Shown piece after piece: positions 33,015 to 42,477 of a stretch of 64,000 bases of DNA (its first letter is position 1; the number at the start of each line of letters is the position of its first letter). Position numbers and translations under genes: made by a program. This DNA is from Actinomadura luteofluorescens (lineage in GTDB: Bacteria; Actinomycetota; Actinomycetes; Streptosporangiales; Streptosporangiaceae), in NCBI RefSeq assembly GCF_013409365.1, contig NZ_JACCBA010000001.1, forward strand, positions 4,650,001 to 4,714,000, in the 5' to 3' direction. Under the pieces are notes generated by a model. The model was given only the letters and a program-made list of their open reading frames with translations, did not search any database and was not told where the DNA came from.

Positions 33015-35441
33015 ATGAGTCTGGCTCTGTACCGCAAGTACCGGCCAGCGACGTTCGCCGAGCTGAAGGGGCAGGAACACGTCGCCGAGCCCCTCCAGCA
33101 GGCGCTGCGCAACGGCCGGATCAACCACGCGTACCTGTTCAGCGGTCCGCGCGGCTGCGGCAAGACGTCCAGCGCCCGGATCCTCGCCCGCTCGCTGAAC
33201 TGCGAGCAGGGGCCGACCCCCGACCCGTGCGGCAAGTGCGACTCGTGCGTCGCGCTCGGACCGTCCGGGACCGGGCACATCGATGTGATCGAGATCGACG
33301 CCGCGTCCCACGGCGGTGTCGACGATGCCCGCGACCTGCGGGAACGGGCCTTCTTCGCCCCGGTGGCGTCGCGCTTCAAGGTGTACATCATCGACGAGGC
33401 GCACATGGTCACCCGCGAGGGCTTCAACGCGCTGCTGAAGCTCGTCGAGGAGCCGCCGCCGCACCTGAAGTTCGTGTTCGCGACCACCGAGCCGGAGAAG
33501 GTCATCGGGACGATCCGGTCCCGGACCCACCACTACCCGTTCCGGCTGATCCCGCCTGGCGTCCTCCAGGACCTCGTAGAGGAGATCCTGGAGAGCGAGG
33601 ACGTCCCGTACGAGGCGTCCGCCCTGCCGCTGGCCGTCCGGGCCGGGGCCGGTTCAGCGCGCGACACGCTGTCGATCCTCGACCAGCTCCTCGCCGGGTC
33701 GGACGAGAAGGGCATCACGTACGCGCGGGCCGTGTCGCTGCTCGGCTACACCGACTCCGCGCTGCTGGACGAGGTCGTCGCGGCCTTCGCCTCCCGTGAC
33801 GGCGCCGCCGTGTTCGCCGCGATCGACCGCGTGATCGAGAGCGGTCAGGACCCGCGCCGGTTCACCGCCGACCTGCTGGAACGCCTCCGCGACCTGGTGA
33901 TCCTCTCGAACGTCCCGGAGGCCGGGGGGACGGGGCTGCTGAACTTCCCGCCGGACGAACTGGAGCAGATGCGGCGCCAGGCGTCCTCGATGGGGCCCGG
34001 TGAGCTGACGCGCGCCGCCGACCTGCTGCACACCGGGCTCACCGAGATGCGGGGCGCGACGTCCCCGCGGCTGCTGCTGGAACTGATCTGCGCCCGGATC
34101 CTGCTGCCGGCGGCGTACGAGGACGAGGCGTCCATGTTCGCCCGCCTCGACCGTCTGGAGCGCCAGGCCGGCCAGGGCGGCTTCGGCGGTGGCCAGGCCG
34201 GATTCGGCGGCGGGCAGGGCGGCGACCCTCTGGCGCAGGCCTTCGCGTCCGCGGCGCCGGCCCCCGTCCAGGAGGCTCCCGCCCAAGGCGGCCCCGTCCA
34301 GGGCGGCGCCGCGCAGGGCGGTCCCGTGCAGGGCGGTCCCGTGCAGGGCGGTCCCGTGCAGGGGGCGCCGACGCAGGGGGCTCCCGCCCAGGGGGCGCCG
34401 ACGCAAGGCGCGACAGGACAGGGAGCGACGACGCAGCCAGGGGCGACCGCGTCCCGCGACGGGGGTTCTCAAACGCCCGGAACCCAGTCCCCTCCCTCCC
34501 GGGGGGCCGACCCCACTTCCAGTGTCAACCCCCACCCTGGGACAGCACCCGCAGAATCCGATTCTGTGGATAACCGCGCGGCAGACCCCGCCACCAGGCC
34601 CCCGGCCAGCGACTCCCCAGCCACCCGGCCCCCGGCAACCGACTCTCCGACCAGTCGGCCCCCGGCCCCCGAGTCCCCGGCCTACCGCTCCCCGGCCACC
34701 GAGTCTCCGGCCACGGCCACGGCCGCGGCCAACCGGTCCCCGGCCGCGCCGAACAACGCACGCAGCGCACCCCCCGCACCCTCCGGCGCACCGCCGGCCC
34801 CCGCCGCGTCCGGCGGAGGAGGCGGAGGGGTGGACTTCTCCACCATCCAGCGGCTGTGGCCGGACGTCGTCGAGGCCGTCAAGCAGAAGAGCCGCGCCAC
34901 CTGGATGGTCATCATGGCCGGGGTGCAGCCGGTCTCGCTCGACGGCAAGGTCCTCACGCTCGGCTTCGACGCGGAGGGGCGCCGCCTCGGCTTCGTCAAC
35001 GGCGGCCGCGACGCCGTCCTGCGCGAGGTCTTCAAGGAGCGGATGGGCGTCGACTGGCGGATAGAGACCGTCGTGGGCGGAGCGCCCAGCGGATCCCCAC
35101 CGGGGGGAAGGCCGGGCCCTAGCGCGGGGTTCGGTGGGGCGGCCACACCGAACCCGGCACCGCAGCCGCGGCCGCCCTTCCAGCCGTCCGCGCCACCGTC
35201 CGCGCAGCCGTCCGCGCAGCCGTCCGCGCGGGGTGCCGAGCGTGCCCCGGAGCCGCCGCCTCCGCCGCCGGACGAGCCGCCTCCGCCGCCCGAACCGTCT
35301 CCCGTGGACGAGAGCGACGAGGTCGACCCGGAGGGCGACGCCGACGCCGACGGCACCGAGGCCGAGATGAGCGGAATGGCCCTCATCCAGCGCGAACTCG
35401 GCGGCCAGATCATCCGCGAGATCGACAACTCGGCTTCCTGA
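33015..35441 (+). CDS. dnaX: DNA polymerase III gamma/tau subunit
   Basis: 808 residues. The AAA+ clamp-loader module (about 1-370) has Walker A GPRGCGKTS (K50), the zinc cysteines C63, C72, C75 and C78, and Walker B IIDEAH. A very long low-complexity linker follows (about 385-605), first Gly/Gln repeats (PVQGG, AQGAPTQG), then Pro/Ser/Thr repeats. A conserved tau-like domain (about 615-690: VDFSTIQRLWPDVVEAVKQK) and an acidic Pro-rich tail close the protein. It loads the beta clamp and organises the replisome. ATG 33015 is chosen because SLALYRKYRP is the family N-terminus. Confidence 0.95.
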   Translation: MSLALYRKYRPATFAELKGQEHVAEPLQQALRNGRINHAYLFSGPRGCGKTSSARILARSLNCEQGPTPDPCGKCDSCVALGPSGTGHIDVIEIDAASHGGVDDARDLRERAFFAPVASRFKVYIIDEAHMVTREGFNALLKLVEEPPPHLKFVFATTEPEKVIGTIRSRTHHYPFRLIPPGVLQDLVEEILESEDVPYEASALPLAVRAGAGSARDTLSILDQLLAGSDEKGITYARAVSLLGYTDSALLDEVVAAFASRDGAAVFAAIDRVIESGQDPRRFTADLLERLRDLVILSNVPEAGGTGLLNFPPDELEQMRRQASSMGPGELTRAADLLHTGLTEMRGATSPRLLLELICARILLPAAYEDEASMFARLDRLERQAGQGGFGGGQAGFGGGQGGDPLAQAFASAAPAPVQEAPAQGGPVQGGAAQGGPVQGGPVQGGPVQGAPTQGAPAQGAPTQGATGQGATTQPGATASRDGGSQTPGTQSPPSRGADPTSSVNPHPGTAPAESDSVDNRAADPATRPPASDSPATRPPATDSPTSRPPAPESPAYRSPATESPATATAAANRSPAAPNNARSAPPAPSGAPPAPAASGGGGGGVDFSTIQRLWPDVVEAVKQKSRATWMVIMAGVQPVSLDGKVLTLGFDAEGRRLGFVNGGRDAVLREVFKERMGVDWRIETVVGGAPSGSPPGGRPGPSAGFGGAATPNPAPQPRPPFQPSAPPSAQPSAQPSARGAERAPEPPPPPPDEPPPPPEPSPVDESDEVDPEGDADADGTEAEMSGMALIQRELGGQIIREIDNSAS
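34321..34365 (+). repeat. 15-bp tandem repeat within dnaX
   Basis: Three successive copies of a 15-bp unit encoding PVQGG-like pentapeptides, the last with one change. Diverged copies extend on both sides (about 34275-34425). The repeats are in frame, so length changes would alter only the flexible linker. Confidence 0.8.
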
Positions 35442-35617
35442 CCCGGCCGCGGAGGGGGCCGGCGGGCGGCCGAATCCCGGATGTGCTTCCGAAATGACGC
35501 GCTGGGGTCCTCGCGTACCGAAACGGCGTGGGAGCCCGTAGTCTCGTGGGACGGACGTCCGGTGGCTGGCGGAGCGCCAGAGAGAAGGCCCTCGGGGGCC
35601 GGAAGAGGGAGTGCACC

Positions 35618-35986
35618 GTGGAACCCGGTGGTCAGCTGAACATGCAGGAACTCCTCCAGCAGGCGCAGGCCATGCAGGAGCAGCTCTTCAACGCCCAGCG
35701 CGAGCTCGCGGAGACCGAGGTGACGGGGACCGCCGGCGGCGGGCTCGTGACCGCGAAGGTCAACGGGCAGGGCGAGGTCACGGGGCTGACGATCGACCCG
35801 AGGGCGATCGACGCCGACGACCCGGCCGACACGGCGGAGACGGTCGCCGACCTGGTGCTGGCCGCGATCCGCGACGCGGCCCGCGAGGCGCAGGAGCTCC
35901 AGCAGGAGAAGATGGGCCCGCTCGCCCAGGGGCTCGGCGGCGGCGGGGGCATCCCCGGCGGCTTCCCCGGCCTCGGCGGCGCCTGA
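35618..35986 (+). CDS. YbaB/EbfC nucleoid-associated protein
   Basis: 122 residues. It begins with an amphipathic helix ([22 protein letters not shown]) and continues with the conserved [25 protein letters not shown] strand region, ending in a Gly-rich tail. YbaB dimers bind DNA, and the gene conventionally lies between dnaX and recR, as here. GTG 35618 follows GGAAGAGGGAG; ATG 35642 is the alternative. Confidence 0.9.
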   Translation: MEPGGQLNMQELLQQAQAMQEQLFNAQRELAETEVTGTAGGGLVTAKVNGQGEVTGLTIDPRAIDADDPADTAETVADLVLAAIRDAAREAQELQQEKMGPLAQGLGGGGGIPGGFPGLGGA

Positions 35987-36016
35987 ACCGAGACACGCTA
36001 AGAAAGGAGGGGTCCG

Positions 36017-36616
36017 TTGTACGAAGGGGTGGTTCAGAACCTCATCGACGAGCTGGGCAGGCTGCCCGGTGTCGGCCCCAAGAGCGCGCAGCGGATCGCC
36101 TTCCATCTCCTCGCCGCCGACCCGGCCGACGTCGAGCGTCTCGGCAAGGCGCTCAAAGAGGTCAAGGACAAGGTCCGCTTCTGCAAAACCTGCGGGAACG
36201 TTGCAGAGGAAGAGGAGTGCCGGATCTGCCGTGACGCGCGCCGCGACCCCCACATCATCTGCGTGGTGGAGGAGTCCAAGGACGTCGTCGCGATCGAGAA
36301 GACCCGCGAGTTCCGCGGCCGCTACCACGTGCTCGGCGGCGCGATCAGCCCGATCGAGGGCGTCGGCCCGGACGATCTGCGCATCCGCGAGCTGATGCAG
36401 CGGCTCGCGGACGGGGCGGTGACCGAGCTGATCCTCGCCACCGACCCCAACCTGGAAGGCGAGGCGACCGCGACGTACCTCGCCCGGCTGGTCAAGCCCA
36501 TGGACATCACCGTCACCCGACTGGCCAGCGGCCTTCCGGTGGGTGGCGACCTCGAGTACGCCGACGAGGTCACGCTGGGCCGCGCATTCGAAGGACGGAG
36601 GCTGCTCGATGTCTGA
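36017..36616 (+). CDS. recR: Recombination mediator RecR
   Basis: 199 residues, the standard length. The helix-hairpin-helix ([23 protein letters not shown]), zinc finger (C56, C59, C68, C71), Toprim domain ([25 protein letters not shown]) and C-terminal Walker-B-like strand are all present. With RecO it loads RecA on gapped DNA. The TTG start is decided by a perfect AAAGGAGG at 6 bases. Its stop overlaps the next gene by 8 bases. Confidence 0.95.
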   Translation: MYEGVVQNLIDELGRLPGVGPKSAQRIAFHLLAADPADVERLGKALKEVKDKVRFCKTCGNVAEEEECRICRDARRDPHIICVVEESKDVVAIEKTREFRGRYHVLGGAISPIEGVGPDDLRIRELMQRLADGAVTELILATDPNLEGEATATYLARLVKPMDITVTRLASGLPVGGDLEYADEVTLGRAFEGRRLLDV

Positions 36617-37166
36617 CACCAACAGCCCGCAGGACTGGGACGCCCTCGCCGAACGCGTGGCGTGCCACGTCGACAACTACCTGGACGGCCTGGAGGCGGT
36701 CGCCCGCGGCGACGGCGGGACGCACACGATCCCGCTTCTCCTGCTGGAGGTGTCGCAGGTCATCCTGGCCGGCGCGCAGCTCGGCGCCAGCGCCGACGTG
36801 ATCCTTCCTGACAACTGGGAGCCCGAGGTGGGCGACGACCCCGACCTCGACTCGATCCGGCAGGGCCTGGCCGAGCGCCTCCAGGCCATGGACGAGTACG
36901 TCGAGGTCTTCGACCCCTACAAGGACACCGAGCCGACCTCCTACCGCCTGTCGGACGACCTTGTGGACGTCGCCAGCGACCTCGTCCACGGGCTCCGCCA
37001 CTACAACCAGGACCGTCCTCTGGAGGCCCTCTGGTGGTGGCAGTACTCCTACTTCAACCACTGGGGCAACCACGCCGGCGCCGCCCTGCGGGCCCTGCAC
37101 GCCTACGTCTCCAACGCCCGCCTGAGCGTCGCCACGGAGGCGGCCACGGAAGCCGCCCCTGCCTGA
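36609..37166 (+). CDS. DUF5063-family protein
   Basis: 185 residues, helical, with the family features [39 protein letters not shown], and the aromatic cluster [17 protein letters not shown]. Function is unknown, but the gene is a fixed companion of recR in actinobacteria, here overlapping it by 8 bases, which suggests a link to recombination or replication. Confidence 0.85.
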   Translation: MSDTNSPQDWDALAERVACHVDNYLDGLEAVARGDGGTHTIPLLLLEVSQVILAGAQLGASADVILPDNWEPEVGDDPDLDSIRQGLAERLQAMDEYVEVFDPYKDTEPTSYRLSDDLVDVASDLVHGLRHYNQDRPLEALWWWQYSYFNHWGNHAGAALRALHAYVSNARLSVATEAATEAAPA

Positions 37167-37182
37167 CCCGGCCGCGCCTCGC

Positions 37183-37500
37183 CTAGCCGGACGCGGCGGG
37201 GCCGGTCCGCGCGCCCAGCGCCCACGCGATCAGTTCGGCCGCCTTCTCGACGTCCGAGCCGATCTGACCGCTTCCCCCGGAGTGCCACGCGAACTGTCCG
37301 AGATCGTCGTCCCAGGCGACCCGGGCCTCCTGGCCCCGGTACGAGACGTGCAGCAGACCGCCGCCCCCGTCCGGTCGTCCCGTCGCCACCTGCGGAGCCC
37401 TCCGCCGCAGCGCCGCGTACAGGGACGGCAGCGGTCCCCGGCGAACCCTCGGCAACTCGTCGAACTGGCCCATCAGCTCTCCCATCAGCTCCCTCACCAC
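37183..37500 (-). CDS. Hypothetical protein, 105 aa
   Basis: I do not recognise the family. The C-terminal part VSYRGQEARVAWDDDLGQFAW and VEKAAELIAWALG alternates strands with a final helix, as in small actinobacterial proteins of the DUF6292 kind; that link is tentative. The start is GTG 37500 or a later ATG. It is convergent with the DUF5063 gene. Confidence 0.55.
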   Translation of the reverse strand: MVRELMGELMGQFDELPRVRRGPLPSLYAALRRRAPQVATGRPDGGGGLLHVSYRGQEARVAWDDDLGQFAWHSGGSGQIGSDVEKAAELIAWALGARTGPAASG

Positions 37501-37815
37501 CGCACCCGCCCCTCACCGGGTCATGGCACGGACGCGGCGGATCCCCGGTGGACGAGATGAACCGCGGCACACCGCCAACGCCTGCCTTTACATAGACGCC
37601 TGACCCCCCGTCCGGGTGGTCCGCAAAAACGATCTGGGCGGCGCCCGGAGAGCCTCATACCGCTCACCCCACAGCAACCCTCACGTCACCAGCGCCTCAG
37701 CGACCTCATCCCGTTTCCGACGCTGGAGGCGATCTGTGCTGCGACTCGGCATATCTTCGCGGTCGGCCAGGTTGGTGGGCTCGACGAGTTCTGATCCCTG
37801 GTCGGGTGTGCCGGT
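37501..37815. other. Intergenic region, no gene supported
   Basis: 315 bases between two minus-strand genes. It holds an AT-richer stretch near 37585-37600 (CTTTACATAGACG), which could be part of the promoter for the 105-residue gene. No coding frame or structured RNA was convincing. Confidence 0.45.
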
Positions 37816-38376
37816 TCAGGTGCGGGGGTTGTGGAGGGGGACCCTGGCGGCCTGGGCGGCCATGGCGGCGATCTCTTGGACGTCCATGGAGGCCAGGGGT
37901 TCGATGCCCAGCAGGTAGCGGCAGTAGGCGATGCCGAGCGTCTGGCTCAGCAGGAGGGCGGCGCGCTCGCGGACGGCGGGGTCGTCCGGCAGGGCCTTCT
38001 CCAGGGCCGGGACGATCTCCTTGTCGAAGATGGCCTGGACGCGGGCCGCGGCGTCGGGGTGGGTGGGGGCCGTGCGCAGCAGGACGGCCTCGGCGGTGTT
38101 CTCGCCGGTCTCCCAGCGGGCCAGGAACGCCTGGATGTAGGCGGCCGCCGCGTCGTCGGCGCCTCCGAGGTCGGGGACGGCGAGGTCGATGACCGAGGCG
38201 GCGGCGTAGAGCTCGGCCTTGCTGCCGAAGTAACGGATGACCATGGACGGGTCGATGTCGGCGTCCGCGGCGATCGCGCGGATCGTCGCGCGCTCGTAGC
38301 CGTCCTCGGCGAACCGGCGCTGGGCCGCGTCCAGGATCGCCGTCCGGGTCGCCGCCGAACGCTCGGTGAAAGCCAT
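37816..38376 (-). CDS. TetR-family regulator
   Basis: 186 residues. The TetR helix-turn-helix is N-terminal (RTAILDAAQRRFAEDGYERATIRAIA, with PSMVIRYFGSKAELY). The C-terminal domain matches the TetR_C_33-like group with LLSQTLGIAYCRYLLGIEPLA. It is divergent from the FAD monooxygenase gene. The intergenic region carries a duplicated 21-bp sequence, so it probably represses itself and that gene. Confidence 0.88.
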   Translation of the reverse strand: MAFTERSAATRTAILDAAQRRFAEDGYERATIRAIAADADIDPSMVIRYFGSKAELYAAASVIDLAVPDLGGADDAAAAYIQAFLARWETGENTAEAVLLRTAPTHPDAAARVQAIFDKEIVPALEKALPDDPAVRERAALLLSQTLGIAYCRYLLGIEPLASMDVQEIAAMAAQAARVPLHNPRT

Positions 38377-38389
38377 GCCGCCAACCTAT

Positions 38390-38464
38390 GCCATCAAGCG
38401 TTGGCAAACACGAGGACAACGGTCTAGAGTCCATCACAAGTTGGCCATCAAGCGTTGGCAAACA
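38390..38464. promoter_or_regulatory. Duplicated 21-bp TetR operator and monooxygenase promoter
   Basis: The same 21 bases (GCCATCAAGCGTTGGCAAAC and one more A) occur at 38390-38410 and 38444-38464, 54 bp apart. Each holds the inverted pair GCCA...TGGC. TTGGCA (38401-38406) inside the first copy and TAGAGT (38424-38429) form a promoter with a 17-bp spacer for the monooxygenase gene. Binding at the first copy would therefore cover its -35 box. Confidence 0.75.
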
Positions 38465-38486
38465 ACTATTGGCAACTGGAGTGATC

Positions 38487-39656
38487 ATGAACGCTCTTCC
38501 GGAGTCGACCGGCGTGCTCGTGGTCGGCGCGGGGCCCGCCGGGCTGTCCCTCGCCGCGTCGCTGCGGCAGAAGGGGGTGGACGCCGTCCTGCTGGACCGG
38601 GCGGCGGAGGGCGCGAACACCTCCCGGGCGGCCGTGGTCCATGCCCGCACCCTGGAGACGCTGCGCGAGGTCGGGGCGACCGGCGAGCTGGTCGAGCGCG
38701 GCATCATCGTGCCGCGCTTCACCGTCCGGGAGCGGGACCGCGTGCTGCTCACCGTCGAGTTCGGCGACCTGCCGACCGACTTCCCCTACACGCTGCTCGT
38801 CCCGCAGAACGTCACCGAGGAGATCCTGCTCGGACGGCTGCACGCGGCGGGCGGCGTCGTGCACCGGCCCTTCGAGGTGACCGGGCTTGAGCAGGACGAA
38901 GACGGGGTGACGGCCACCCTGGCCGATGGAGGGCAGATCCGCGCGGCCTACGCGGTCGGGACGGACGGGATGCACAGCACCGTCCGCGAACACGCCGGGA
39001 TCGCCTTCGAGGGTGACGCCTACCCGCAGTCGTTCGTCCTCGCCGACGTGCACCTGGACTGGGCCGGCGGCAGCGAGGAGGTCATGCTGTTCTTCTCCGC
39101 GGAGGGTGTCACGGTCGTCGCGCCGCTGCCCGGCGGGCGGCACCGCATCGTCGCGACCGTCGACGAGGCGCCCCGGGAACCGACCGCCGCCGACGTCCAG
39201 GCGCTCATGGACGCGCGCGGCCCCAGGCGCCACCCCGCGCTGATCAAGGACGTCGTGTGGAGCTCCCGCTTCCGCGTCCACCACAGGCTGGCGGCGCACT
39301 ACCGCGCGGGCCGCGCCTTCCTCGCCGGTGACGCCGCCCACGTCCACAGCCCGGCGGGCGGGCAGGGCATGAACACCGGCATCCAGGACGCGCTCAACCT
39401 CGCCGGCAAGCTCGCCGCCGTGCTGGGCGACGGCGCGCCCGACACCGTCCTGGACGAGTACGAGGCCGAGCGCCGTCCCGTGGCCGAGCAGGTCGTCTCC
39501 TTCACCGACAAGATGACCAACGTCGCGACCGTCGGCAGCCCGGTGCTGCGCGGCATGCGCAACACCCTGCTGCGCACCCTCGACTGGATCCCCGCCGTCC
39601 ACCGCACGATGGCGATGAACCTCTCCGAACTGTCCACCGACCCCACCCGCCACTAA
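38487..39656 (+). CDS. FAD-dependent aromatic monooxygenase
   Basis: 389 residues of the class A flavoprotein hydroxylase family. The FAD-binding GAGPAGLSLAASL (about 14-26), the DG motif (AVGTDGMHSTVREHAG) and the second FAD motif (FLAGDAAHVHSPAGGQGMNTG) are present. It hydroxylates aromatic or polyketide-like compounds, including some antibiotics, using NAD(P)H and oxygen. It lacks the C-terminal thioredoxin-like domain of the larger members. The divergent TetR gene is its probable repressor. Confidence 0.88.
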   Translation: MNALPESTGVLVVGAGPAGLSLAASLRQKGVDAVLLDRAAEGANTSRAAVVHARTLETLREVGATGELVERGIIVPRFTVRERDRVLLTVEFGDLPTDFPYTLLVPQNVTEEILLGRLHAAGGVVHRPFEVTGLEQDEDGVTATLADGGQIRAAYAVGTDGMHSTVREHAGIAFEGDAYPQSFVLADVHLDWAGGSEEVMLFFSAEGVTVVAPLPGGRHRIVATVDEAPREPTAADVQALMDARGPRRHPALIKDVVWSSRFRVHHRLAAHYRAGRAFLAGDAAHVHSPAGGQGMNTGIQDALNLAGKLAAVLGDGAPDTVLDEYEAERRPVAEQVVSFTDKMTNVATVGSPVLRGMRNTLLRTLDWIPAVHRTMAMNLSELSTDPTRH

Positions 39657-39696
39657 ACCCATTGCCGCAGGCGGGGGTGGCGGCGCAGCATGCGGG

Positions 39697-40059
39697 GGTG
39701 CGCTGGCCGAGCGCCTGGACGAGGGGCTCGGCCTGCTCGAACGCTACTGGTCCGGCGAGCCGGTCACCCACCACGGGCGGCACTACCGGGTCGAGGACGT
39801 GGCGCTGCTTCCGGCCACGGCGCAGCGGCCGCGACCGCCGGTGTGGATCGCCGGGTTCTGGCCGAACCGGCGGCCGATGCGGCGGGCCGCCCGCTGGGAC
39901 GGCGCCGTCCCGCTGTTCGGCCCCGGCTCCCACGGCCGCGCGCCCGACGTCGAGGACGTCCGCGACCTGGCCGCCTACGTCCGGCGGCACCCGTCCTGCG
40001 CCGCATCGAACAGGGCCCGCCGGCGCTCTGACGTCACCGTCCCGTCAGGTTTCCCGTGA
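39697..40059 (+). pseudogene. C-terminal remnant of a luciferase-like flavin oxidoreductase
   Basis: The frame reads ERLDEGLGLLERYWSGEPVT, then HHGRHYRVEDVALLP, QRPRPPVWIAGFWPNRRPMR and WDGAVPLFGPG. This is the C-terminal third of an LLM-class F420/FMN-dependent oxidoreductase. The first 180 or so residues are absent, and no ribosome site precedes the only in-frame ATG (39799). It sits 40 bases after the monooxygenase gene and is probably a deletion remnant. Confidence 0.65.
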
Positions 40060-40082
40060 AACCGGCCGGGTGAACCGCGAGG

Positions 40083-40577
40083 TCAGCGACCGCGGGCCAG
40101 CACGTCGCGGGCCACGGCGTCGCGTTCGGCGGCCTCCTGCTCGGCCACGCGCCGCTCGGCTTCGGCGCGGGCGTCGTAGGCGGTCCGGGCGGCGGCGATC
40201 GCGCTCTGGTGCTCCTCGGTCCACACGACGAGCGACCGGATCGTCTCGTGCAGGGTCGCGCCCATCGGCGTGAGCGCGTAGTCGACGCGCGGCGGGACGG
40301 TCGGGTGGACGGTGCGGCTGACGAGCCCGTCGCGTTCGAGGTGCCGGAGCGTCCGCGCGAGCATCCGCTGGCTGATGCCGTCGATCCGGCGGCGGAGTTC
40401 GGTGAAGCGCAGGGTGCGCTGGTCGAGCAGCGCGATGACGAGCAGGGACCACTTGTCGGCGATGCGGTCGAGGATCTGCCGGACCTCGCAGTCGTTGCGG
40501 GTGTGCCACTGCAGAACGTCCTCGTCGGCGGCGGTGACCCCGCAGTAACCGGGGGACGCGAAAGTTCCGTCTTCCAT
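40083..40577 (-). CDS. HxlR-family regulator
   Basis: 164 residues. The HxlR winged helix is complete (DCEVRQILDRIADKWSLLVI, LRFTELRRRIDGISQRMLARTL, LERDGLVSRTV, ALTPMGATLHE). A Glu/Ala/Arg-rich helix extends the C-terminus. It is divergent from an MFS exporter with 92 bases between starts and is the likely regulator of it. Such proteins often sense aldehydes, quinones or thiol stress; the Cys before EVRQIL is a candidate sensor. Confidence 0.88.
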   Translation of the reverse strand: MEDGTFASPGYCGVTAADEDVLQWHTRNDCEVRQILDRIADKWSLLVIALLDQRTLRFTELRRRIDGISQRMLARTLRHLERDGLVSRTVHPTVPPRVDYALTPMGATLHETIRSLVVWTEEHQSAIAAARTAYDARAEAERRVAEQEAAERDAVARDVLARGR

Positions 40578-40669
40578 GCTTCCCGATGGTGTCGGACGAT
40601 GCTGCCGGTAACAAGAGGGAACCGGCACCCATCGGGGGAACCGGTGCCTCGGAGGAGAGGAGCCGGGTC

Positions 40670-42112
40670 ATGTCCACATCCGCGTCCCGCATGGACGGCC
40701 GCGCCTGGGCGTCGCTGCTGGTCCTGTGCGGTGCGGTCTTCCTGGAGGGGATCGACGTGGCGATGCTCAACGTCGCGCTCCCGTCGATCCGGGCGGACCT
40801 GGGGCTTTCGACCGGGATGCTGAGCGGCGTCATCAGCGCCTACGTCCTCGGTTACGGCGGGTTCATGCTGCTCGGCGGGCGCGCCGCCGATCTGCTCGGC
40901 CGGCGGCGGGTGTTCCTGTTCTGGCTGGCGGTCTTCCTGGTCTTCTCCGGCCTCGGCGGCCTGGCCACCGAGGGCTGGATGCTGCTGGTCGCGCGGTTCG
41001 TCACCGGGGTCGCGTCGGCGTTCATGGCACCGGCGGGGCTCGCCCTCGTCACCGCGGCGTTCCCGGCCGGGCCTGCCCGGACCCGGGCGCTCGGCGTCTA
41101 CGCGGGGACGGCGGCGGGCGGCTTCTCGCTCGGCCTCGTCGCGGGCGGCCTGCTGACGTCGCTCGGCTGGCGCTGGGTGTTCTTCGCGCCGGTCATCCTG
41201 TCGGCGCTGCTGCTGGCGGCGGCCGTCCCGCTGGTCGCCGACCCGGACGCCGCCGGGCCGAGGAGGGGCGCGCGCGGATTCGACCTGCCGGGCGCGTTCG
41301 CCATCACGGGCGCCATGCTGCTCCTCGCCTACGGGGTCGTCCGGCTGGAACGCCCCGGCGACGGCGCCGCGCTCACCGCGGCCGTCTTCGCGGGAGGACT
41401 GCTCCTCCTCGCCGTGTTCACCGTGATCGAGCGCCGGTCGCCGAGCCCGCTCGTCCGCCTCGGCGCCCTGCGGTCGGCCGCCCTCGTCCGGACGGACGCG
41501 AGCGCGCTGCTGTTCATCGGCGCCTTCGCGGGCTTCCAGTTCCTGATGACCCTGTACCTCCAGGAACTCCGGGGGTGGACGACGTGGCAGACCGGCCTCG
41601 GCATGCTCGTCATCGGCCTCGACACCGTGCTCGCCCCGACCTTGACCCCGCGCCTGGTGAACCGCTTCGGCAACCCGCGGGTTCTGCTGGGCGGCATCGT
41701 CCTCGCGGCCGTCGCCTACGGACTGTTCCTGCCGGTCGGGCTCGACTGGGCCTACACCGCCATGTTCCCGATCATGGCGCTGCTCGGTCTGGCGTTCGCC
41801 CTGGCCTACGGCCCGCTGACGATGGCCGCCACGGACGGCGTCGACGAGCGCGAGCACGGTCTGGCGGGCGGCCTGCTCTACACGGCGATCCAGTTCGGCG
41901 CGGCCCTCGGCCTTTCCGCCGTGACGGCCGTCCAGGTCGCGGCGCTCGGCGGTGACGAGTCTCCGGAGGCCCGCCTCGACGCGCTCCGGGCGGCCCTGGC
42001 CGTCCCTTTCGCCGCGGCCGTCGCCGCCGCCCTGATCACGGCGTTCGGCCTCCGCGCTCGTCCCGCGAAGGCCGCCGAACCGGCACAGGAATCCGTCAAG
42101 ACCGCCGCCTAG
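40670..42112 (+). CDS. MFS drug exporter (DHA2/EmrB-like)
   Basis: 480 residues with about 14 membrane helices. Motif A-like GGRAADLLGRRRVF and motif C-like GVYAGTAAGGFSLGLVAGGLL identify a proton-coupled exporter. It is related in layout to the MFS protein at 5100-6488, both starting with a helix containing D-F/V-A/S-x-L-N-V-A-L-P. ATG 40670 follows GGAGGAGAGGAG. The divergent HxlR gene is its probable regulator. Confidence 0.88.
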   Translation: MSTSASRMDGRAWASLLVLCGAVFLEGIDVAMLNVALPSIRADLGLSTGMLSGVISAYVLGYGGFMLLGGRAADLLGRRRVFLFWLAVFLVFSGLGGLATEGWMLLVARFVTGVASAFMAPAGLALVTAAFPAGPARTRALGVYAGTAAGGFSLGLVAGGLLTSLGWRWVFFAPVILSALLLAAAVPLVADPDAAGPRRGARGFDLPGAFAITGAMLLLAYGVVRLERPGDGAALTAAVFAGGLLLLAVFTVIERRSPSPLVRLGALRSAALVRTDASALLFIGAFAGFQFLMTLYLQELRGWTTWQTGLGMLVIGLDTVLAPTLTPRLVNRFGNPRVLLGGIVLAAVAYGLFLPVGLDWAYTAMFPIMALLGLAFALAYGPLTMAATDGVDEREHGLAGGLLYTAIQFGAALGLSAVTAVQVAALGGDESPEARLDALRAALAVPFAAAVAAALITAFGLRARPAKAAEPAQESVKTAA

Positions 42113-42184
42113 GGCAGCCGAGGACAAGCGACGGGCGGGCGTGCCATGGACCGGCACGCCCGCCCGGTGGCGGCGCGGAGGGCG

Positions 42185-42445
42185 CTACGTGATCGGTGCC
42201 TTCCAGGTCGCCTCCCAGGTCTGCGGTCCGACGATGCCGTCGACGTTCAGCCCCTTCTCCCTCTGGAAGGCCACGCAGACCTCCTCCGAGTGGGTGCCGT
42301 AGATGCCGTCGACCACGAGGCTCGTCCAGCCGCGCTTGAGCATCTTGTCCTGCCAGGTGCGGACGTCGTCGCCCTTCATCAGGGCGAGGAACCGGCCCGG
42401 CCAGGGCGGAGCCTGTACCGCTTCTTGCACGCTTTGATCGGTCAT
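42185..42445 (-). CDS. Small peptidoglycan-binding-domain protein
   Basis: 86 residues consisting of a short N-terminus and one PG_binding_1 domain: VRTWQDKMLKRGWTSLVVDGIYG, VCVAFQREKGLNVDGIVGPQTW. No signal peptide is visible, which is unusual for a domain acting on cell wall; it may be exported another way or bind something else. ATG 42445 is decided by GAGGAGG at 8 bases. It follows the four-helix membrane protein gene by 32 bases on the same strand, so they are one operon. Confidence 0.8.
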   Translation of the reverse strand: MTDQSVQEAVQAPPWPGRFLALMKGDDVRTWQDKMLKRGWTSLVVDGIYGTHSEEVCVAFQREKGLNVDGIVGPQTWEATWKAPIT

Positions 42446-42477
42446 GCCGATCACCTCCTCATGGATGGGTGGAGGGT

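Noticed and set aside
34682..36676. Long minus-strand open frame opposite dnaX, ybaB and recR
   Set aside because: The translation is Pro/Ser/Gly-rich noise complementary to conserved genes on the plus strand.
40034..42157. 707-codon minus-strand frame opposite the MFS exporter
   Set aside because: Composition (Arg, Gln, Gly, Asp runs) is that of an antisense frame; the HxlR and MFS genes explain the region.
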